Positions 6,621 to 10,475 of a DNA stretch of 10,475 nt are shown in pieces. Position 1 is the stretch's first letter, and every line of letters begins with the position of its first letter. This DNA is from an uncultured Eubacteriales bacterium. Its GTDB lineage: Bacteria; Bacillota; Clostridia; Oscillospirales; Oscillospiraceae. Below the pieces are notes generated by a model. The model did not search any database. It had not been told where the DNA came from and saw only the letters and a list, made by a program, of their open reading frames with translations. The stretch covers positions 1 to 10,475 of the forward strand of contig CABRZL010000071.1 in assembly GCA_902475435.1 (NCBI GenBank), written 5' to 3'. A program made the translations under genes and the position numbers.

Positions 6621-6852
6621 AATCAACATCCCTTTCTTTTTTGAATTACAATGCGGCTGTTGGCGCAGGTTCTGCCGGCAATTGTAAAATCATTATAGCA
6701 AGGGACGGGCGGAAGGTGCATTGGCGATAAAAACAAATCCCGGTGGTAAAAATTCATCCGATTTGACAATGCATAACGGGGAAAATTGCAATATGATATT
6801 CCCGTTGGCGCACAATTGAATGTAACCCATAAATGAAGTGGAGGCAGATAAG
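6621..6852. promoter_or_regulatory. Divergent control region of the SBP and cupin genes with repeated short motifs
   Basis: This gap holds TTGGCGCA at 6660-6667 and 6805-6812, and TTGGCGAT at 6721-6728. It also holds CAATGC at 6649-6654 and 6767-6772, plus its complement GCATTG at 6718-6723. TTGACAATGCATA at 6763-6775 matches 11 of 13 bases of TTGTCAATGCAAA at 3214-3226, where it forms the -35 of the regulator gene. The same words in both divergent gaps suggest a common DNA-binding protein, perhaps the PucR-type regulator. TTGACA at 6763 could be the cupin -35, but the best -10 candidates (TGCAAT 6787-6792, or TATGAT 6792-6797) have imperfect sequence or spacing. Confidence 0.45.
6692..6700 (-). 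promoter_or_regulatory. Extended -10 promoter of the SBP gene
   Basis: On the minus strand TGC (6700-6698) precedes a perfect TATAAT (6697-6692), the TGnTATAAT form that tolerates a weak -35. The hexamer 17 bases upstream (TGCACC) is indeed poor. Transcription would start near 6685, leaving a leader of about 65 bases. The TTGGCGCA word at 6660-6667 falls just downstream of this start, a position suited to repression. Confidence 0.6.
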
Positions 6853-7209
6853 ATGAAAGTCCTGAAACACAACGATATTGTACCGAAGAATCTTCACGGC
6901 AGCGATGTATATGCCTATCTGGATTTGGCAGAAGGGATTGTTATGCGGGCTACCACCATGGCGGAGGGAGATGTTCGGGAGGAAGAGAAGATCCCGGCTG
7001 AGCATGTCCAGCTGATTCTGAAGGGCGAACTGCGGTTAACTGACAAGGATGGAAATCAGTATAGCCTACAGCCGTTAGACGCTATTGGCTATGTTGCTGG
7101 GGATTATCGTAAGATGGAGAACGTGGGCAAGGGGGAGGCCCTAATTTTAATCGTAGATCATGGCTCGCCCCACGACAAATGGGGAGCCGGCGGCCCGCAA
7201 AAGGATTAA
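6853..7209 (+). CDS. Small cupin-like protein lacking the usual metal ligands
   Basis: I start at ATG 6853 (118 residues) because GTGGAGG (6838-6844) is then an ideally spaced ribosome site; an in-frame GTG at 6838 would lie inside that site. No signal peptide is present. The sequence fits a single small cupin barrel: EHVQLILKGELRL (50-62) follows the E..VL.Ge part of cupin motif 1, and PLDAIGYVAGDYRKMENVG (74-92) follows motif 2. The HxH expected before the glutamate is replaced by an REEE stretch (42-45), and the motif-2 histidine is absent (YRKMEN). It is therefore probably not a metal-dependent enzyme; small-molecule binding or a chaperone-like or sensing role is possible. It lies divergent from the SBP gene and is probably controlled with it. 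The cupin assignment is by eye. Confidence 0.72.
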   Translation: MKVLKHNDIVPKNLHGSDVYAYLDLAEGIVMRATTMAEGDVREEEKIPAEHVQLILKGELRLTDKDGNQYSLQPLDAIGYVAGDYRKMENVGKGEALILIVDHGSPHDKWGAGGPQKD

Positions 7210-7270
7210 AAGTTCGGTGAGCTTTGTCCTGCAAATAAAGTTATACATTGGCTATAGATATAATGGAGAT

Positions 7271-7295
7271 GCCCGGTTTGAAAAGACAACCGGGC
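7271..7295. terminator. GC-rich hairpin downstream of the cupin gene
   Basis: GCCCGGTT (7271-7278) pairs with AACCGGGC (7288-7295) around a 9-nt loop. It is followed on the plus strand by the palindrome AAATTCGAATTT (7297-7308), then TTATC rather than a clean U-tract. It lies about 60 bases after the cupin stop and is the likely end of that transcript. Confidence 0.55.
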
Positions 7296-7364
7296 CAAAT
7301 TCGAATTTTATCATATAAAAATTTTATGTATATTAGTACAGGCATTCTATCTATTTGCAGTGAG

Positions 7365-7392
7365 CCCGGTGTGTATGACCATACACACCGGG
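7365..7392. terminator. Perfect 12-bp hairpin downstream of the exporter operon
   Basis: CCCGGTGTGTAT (7365-7376) pairs perfectly with ATACACACCGGG (7381-7392) around a GACC loop. It sits about 45 bases beyond the stop of the minus-strand permease gene, so it probably ends or protects that operon's mRNA. No U-tract follows on either strand. Its CCCGGT/ACCGGG base is shared with the hairpin at 7271-7295. Confidence 0.6.
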
Positions 7393-7438
7393 TAGAATAC
7401 AATCAGGAAATTGATGGATAACTCTTTGGCTACTGTTC

Positions 7439-9922
7439 TTACCGTGCCTGTTCATCTGTGACCGGCCTTGCAATTTTTCTATCATGCACCACCATGATAA
7501 CCATATTGATCACCAGGGCAATCAGTGCCGTAATCATAACAAAGCGCCAATCGGTATAGTTGAAACAACGAAGGACAATATCCCGCCATAAGTCTGCAAC
7601 AGATTCCTTCATATAATCTGCATAGCCGAGCAGTTCTGCTTTTTCCTGCATTCCACGGTATAGTAGTAACGCAATCACTGACAATGACGTACCAACTACG
7701 GCTTCTAAACCAGAGCGTAGTACTAGCTTTTTTAGAATACAGTTGCGGGACATACCAAGCTGATACAAGAGCTGATATTTCTGCTGTTCCTGAGCGCGTT
7801 CGGATTCACTGATGCCACAGCGGATAATGGTAGTGAGGAGTACCCCTGAGACGCTGAGAATTAAGGACATAGCCAGAAGAAGAATGAGTTGCTGAATTTG
7901 CTCTGAGTGAACTGCACGGTTGCAGTTAAAGCCCAGGGCTGTGTTTATTTTGGATAGCTCCACATCTGTTTGATATGAGATAGCCCGCTTATCTCCATAA
8001 ACCATAAAATAGCAATAGTCTATGGTTCCGAAGAGAGCCTCGTAGGTTTCCTCGGTGCAAATCATGCTAAAAGGTCGCATCGGGTTTTGAGAAATCGGAT
8101 AATCCGAGTCAAAGCCATAAATAATTCCGGCGATTGACAGCGTTCTATCCTGCTGATGGATCGTTACAGATATGGTATCTCCCACCTTTATCTCTGTCTC
8201 GGACAATCGCGTATCGGAAGACTGTTCATCCACATCTGCCTGGTACAACGTACCGTCGGCATCTACAAAATAATCGGGCACATATAGAATGATTTCGTTT
8301 GGGGCAAGCGTGTTCGCTTCTGTGCCGGCAATCTCAAGGTAATCATCAAGCAGGCCGTCGGACACCGCAACCATGGGTGCACAGTTTTCTGCGTCTGGCA
8401 GTTCTTCGACGATGGAGGCGACAAAGGAGTGAACCTGGGAAGCATAGTCGAGGTTTACACTGCCGTGAAATTCAATCGGCAGGTATTTCGAAACCGCAAA
8501 AGCGTCAATTGAGTCCACCCCATAGGTGTTCAGAATTTGTTGTAGGGTTTCCTGACCTGCAATCTGGAGGGGTTCTGAATATGTGGCCATTAAGCCAAAA
8601 GTATAATCCTCTGGATAATTGTTCCGATAATACCGGTAGCTATCATAGTTATACCATACCTGCCAAAAAGAGATCATCAGGAATGCGCCTGAAATAAAGA
8701 CCAGTGCTGTTGATGCTAAACGTTTATACAGACTGCCGCGATTCACTGCTGAAAATATGGTTCGTGCTGTTAGCGGAGGTGGATGCTTTGGTATCCGCTG
8801 AAGCGCTGCTTGCTGGCGTGGTTTTCCGCGCAGAGGGATCTGGAATAATCGTAGAAGTCCGATAGAGCAAGACAAGCAAATCCCCAAAAAGAAAAACAAA
8901 GATGTCCGCAGAAAATGCTGAGGAACCACTGCAATGTACAGTCCTTGTGCAATCATATGTTTCAACAGCTGAAACAGCAAGTATGGAGCAAGTACTCCTG
9001 CGGCACAGCCCAGTACGCAGGCTACAAGCAGACCAGGTACCTTTTCCTTGAGGAACATCTGGACAATCTGCAATCGACTGGCACCAAGAATACGCATGAT
9101 GGTATAGCTTGTCTGCCGCCGGGACAGCTCATTGTTGATAAGAACAATAATCGCAAGTCCGCCCACCAACAAGATGATGATTTGAAAAATCATACGGCTG
9201 CTTGCAGGCTCATTTTGATTGGAATATGCTAGATATGTATAGTCATTGATGACAAAGTTACCGTCATGGCCCACAATATATGCAAGATCCGTAACGCTTT
9301 CAAAATACTTTTGCTGGAGTTCAACAAACAAGTTCTTTGAAAAGGAAGGGTATGTATTGGAAAAAGAGTCTGTCACAAAAAATGATATAACGGAACTCTG
9401 GTCCGTTTTCCATTGTGCAGAGTAATTACGAACGACGCCGCACAGTGTAAAGCTGTGCTGGGCCAAACAAAACGCTCCGTTTTGATCCTTATACATAAGA
9501 GAAATTTGAATTGTCTGTCCCAATTCATAGCTGTAGCCTATCTGTGTCAAGCAGAACTCCTCTACGGCTATCTCGTCAGGCTCGGTGGGAAAATGTCCGT
9601 CCAGCAACGTCAGGCGGCCCATAGACTGTACGGCATCATCTGCATAGCCAACCATGCCTATACCGACGCCTTCGGCGTCCACAGCGCTGCCGCAGATGTC
9701 CATTTCTCCAACCTGTTCGACAATTGCATGGTTGGATATTTCTTCAATTACCTGGTCCGTCGTGTTATATACTGCTGCATTCCATGCTCCATAGGTTTGC
9801 TTTCTCTGTTGTTCCAGGGTTGCCTCATAGCTGTCTGTATATAGGTTGCAGGAAAGACCAAGGATAAAAACAAAAAATACAATGACATTAAGGCCGCCAT
9901 GGAAAGTTCTCTTACGTTTCAT
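7439..9922 (-). CDS. FtsX-family ABC transporter permease (MacB-like, two FtsX units)
   Basis: An 827-residue membrane protein. A short basic N-terminus leads into TM1 (about 11-29), then a large extracellular part (about 30-240) of the MacB periplasmic-core type. TM segments follow at about 244-263, 296-318 and 339-360. The cytoplasmic loop RILGASRLQIVQMFLKEK (277-294) is the FtsX-domain signature that contacts the ATPase. A second unit repeats the plan: TM at about 402-421, an extracellular region up to about 670, and TMs at about 677-701, 735-756 and 793-812, with the matching loop YQLGMSRNCILKKLV (715-729). ATG at 9922 overlaps the ATPase stop by four bases (ATGA), with AGAGG nine bases upstream, so the two are translationally coupled. 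Family knowledge: such exporters extrude or release peptides, lipoproteins or antibiotics, rather than importing. The substrate is unknown. Confidence 0.92.
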   Translation of the reverse strand: MKRKRTFHGGLNVIVFFVFILGLSCNLYTDSYEATLEQQRKQTYGAWNAAVYNTTDQVIEEISNHAIVEQVGEMDICGSAVDAEGVGIGMVGYADDAVQSMGRLTLLDGHFPTEPDEIAVEEFCLTQIGYSYELGQTIQISLMYKDQNGAFCLAQHSFTLCGVVRNYSAQWKTDQSSVISFFVTDSFSNTYPSFSKNLFVELQQKYFESVTDLAYIVGHDGNFVINDYTYLAYSNQNEPASSRMIFQIIILLVGGLAIIVLINNELSRRQTSYTIMRILGASRLQIVQMFLKEKVPGLLVACVLGCAAGVLAPYLLFQLLKHMIAQGLYIAVVPQHFLRTSLFFFLGICLSCSIGLLRLFQIPLRGKPRQQAALQRIPKHPPPLTARTIFSAVNRGSLYKRLASTALVFISGAFLMISFWQVWYNYDSYRYYRNNYPEDYTFGLMATYSEPLQIAGQETLQQILNTYGVDSIDAFAVSKYLPIEFHGSVNLDYASQVHSFVASIVEELPDAENCAPMVAVSDGLLDDYLEIAGTEANTLAPNEIILYVPDYFVDADGTLYQADVDEQSSDTRLSETEIKVGDTISVTIHQQDRTLSIAGIIYGFDSDYPISQNPMRPFSMICTEETYEALFGTIDYCYFMVYGDKRAISYQTDVELSKINTALGFNCNRAVHSEQIQQLILLLAMSLILSVSGVLLTTIIRCGISESERAQEQQKYQLLYQLGMSRNCILKKLVLRSGLEAVVGTSLSVIALLLYRGMQEKAELLGYADYMKESVADLWRDIVLRCFNYTDWRFVMITALIALVINMVIMVVHDRKIARPVTDEQAR

Positions 9923-10475
9923 AGCTGGGATCCTCTAAAGTCTGCTACAATCTTTCCATCCTCCAGTGTAATAACGCGCTGCGCAGTCCGTGCAATATCC
10001 AAATCGTGAGTGACCATGAGAATTGTCTGCTCAAAGAACTGATGGGAAAAGTTTAAAAGTTCCATGAGTTCATCCCCGCTTTTCCGATCCAGGTTGCCGG
10101 TAGGTTCGTCTGCCAGAATAATATCAGGCTTGGTAGAAAGTGCTCGCGCTACTGCGGTTCGTTGCTGCTCGCCACCGGAGAGTTCAGCCGGATATTTATC
10201 CAGTTTGTCCTGGAGTCCCAACTGACGGGTAATCTTCCGAATAAAATGCTTGTTGGGCGACTGGTGGTCTAGGTAAGCAGGCAAATAGATATTTTCCTGT
10301 ACGGTCAGCTCTGAAAGCAGATTGAAAAACTGAAATATGTAACCGATATGTTGTCGTCGAAATGCCGCTCTTGCGGCATCTTTCAGCGCATAGAGATCTT
10401 GATTCTGTATTTCCACACGCCCCTCCGTCGGAACCTCCAGGCCGCCGATGATGTTCAAAAGTGTCGTTTTTCCGG
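9919..10475 (-). CDS. ABC transporter ATP-binding protein (MacB/LolD type), N-terminus cut by window edge
   Basis: The frame stays open to the right edge, so the N-terminus is missing. The first visible residues, GKTTLLNIIGG, are the end of the Walker A motif; an apparent TTG start at 10458 lies inside that motif and is not a real start. Further motifs in order are the Q-loop YIFQFFNLLSELTV, signature LSGGEQQRTAVARAL, Walker B IILADEPTGNLD with its catalytic glutamate, and the H-loop MVTHD. All catalytic residues visible are intact. The combination with DEPTGNLD and an FtsX-type partner downstream places it in the MacB/LolD/FtsE group of cytoplasmic ATPases. The stop TGA overlaps the permease ATG. 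Confidence 0.97.
   Translation of the reverse strand, partial: GKTTLLNIIGGLEVPTEGRVEIQNQDLYALKDAARAAFRRQHIGYIFQFFNLLSELTVQENIYLPAYLDHQSPNKHFIRKITRQLGLQDKLDKYPAELSGGEQQRTAVARALSTKPDIILADEPTGNLDRKSGDELMELLNFSHQFFEQTILMVTHDLDIARTAQRVITLEDGKIVADFRGSQL

Noticed and set aside
7236..7264. TATAAT at 7259-7264 as a plus-strand promoter
   Set aside because: No acceptable -35 lies 16-18 bases upstream, and it would point into the convergent end of the exporter operon.
8299..9844. Plus-strand open frames of 105-143 codons
   Set aside because: All are antisense to the FtsX-type permease gene, whose membrane topology and domain signatures are clear.

Overview
The window reads as chromosomal DNA of an anaerobic Gram-positive bacterium, most likely a gut-type clostridium (Oscillospiraceae or Lachnospiraceae-like). 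The grounds are a lipoprotein substrate-binding protein with a Gram-positive signal, strong AGGAGG-type ribosome sites, a PucR/CdaR-type regulator, a ferredoxin-flavoprotein fusion suited to anaerobic reduction, and a two-gene FtsX-type ABC exporter. No phage, IS, CRISPR, tRNA or rRNA is visible.

Layout. (1) 1-828, minus: a protein-kinase-like gene cut by the left edge. Its leader (829-902) holds a candidate 15-codon upstream ORF and three mutually complementary 7-mers, the last being the gene's own Shine-Dalgarno. (2) 903-1384: AT-rich spacer with what looks like the C-terminal relic of an HxlR-type regulator, a perfect 15-bp bidirectional terminator and a candidate minus-strand promoter. 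(3) 1385-7209: a compact catabolic-looking block with the order <FAD reductase, PucR regulator>, <lipoprotein SBP, cupin>. The first two genes are divergent, as are the last two, and a 13-bp-stem terminator separates the two convergent inner genes. (4) 7271-7392: two GC-rich hairpins between the convergent cupin and exporter genes. (5) 7439-10475, minus: an ABC exporter. The ATPase gene is cut by the right edge and overlaps the permease gene by 4 nt.

How the genes may work together. The regulator probably controls its divergent flavoprotein gene and perhaps the SBP/cupin pair. Both divergent intergenic regions carry the same short words (TTGGCG, CAATGC and a shared 13-mer around a -35 box), which I read as a candidate operator set. 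The block would then sense, bind and reduce a small organic molecule, with electrons entering through the two 4Fe-4S clusters and FAD. The substrate cannot be read from the sequence. Residues typical of fumarate reductases are not conserved by eye, and no permease for the SBP is present. The kinase gene and the exporter look like independent neighbours.
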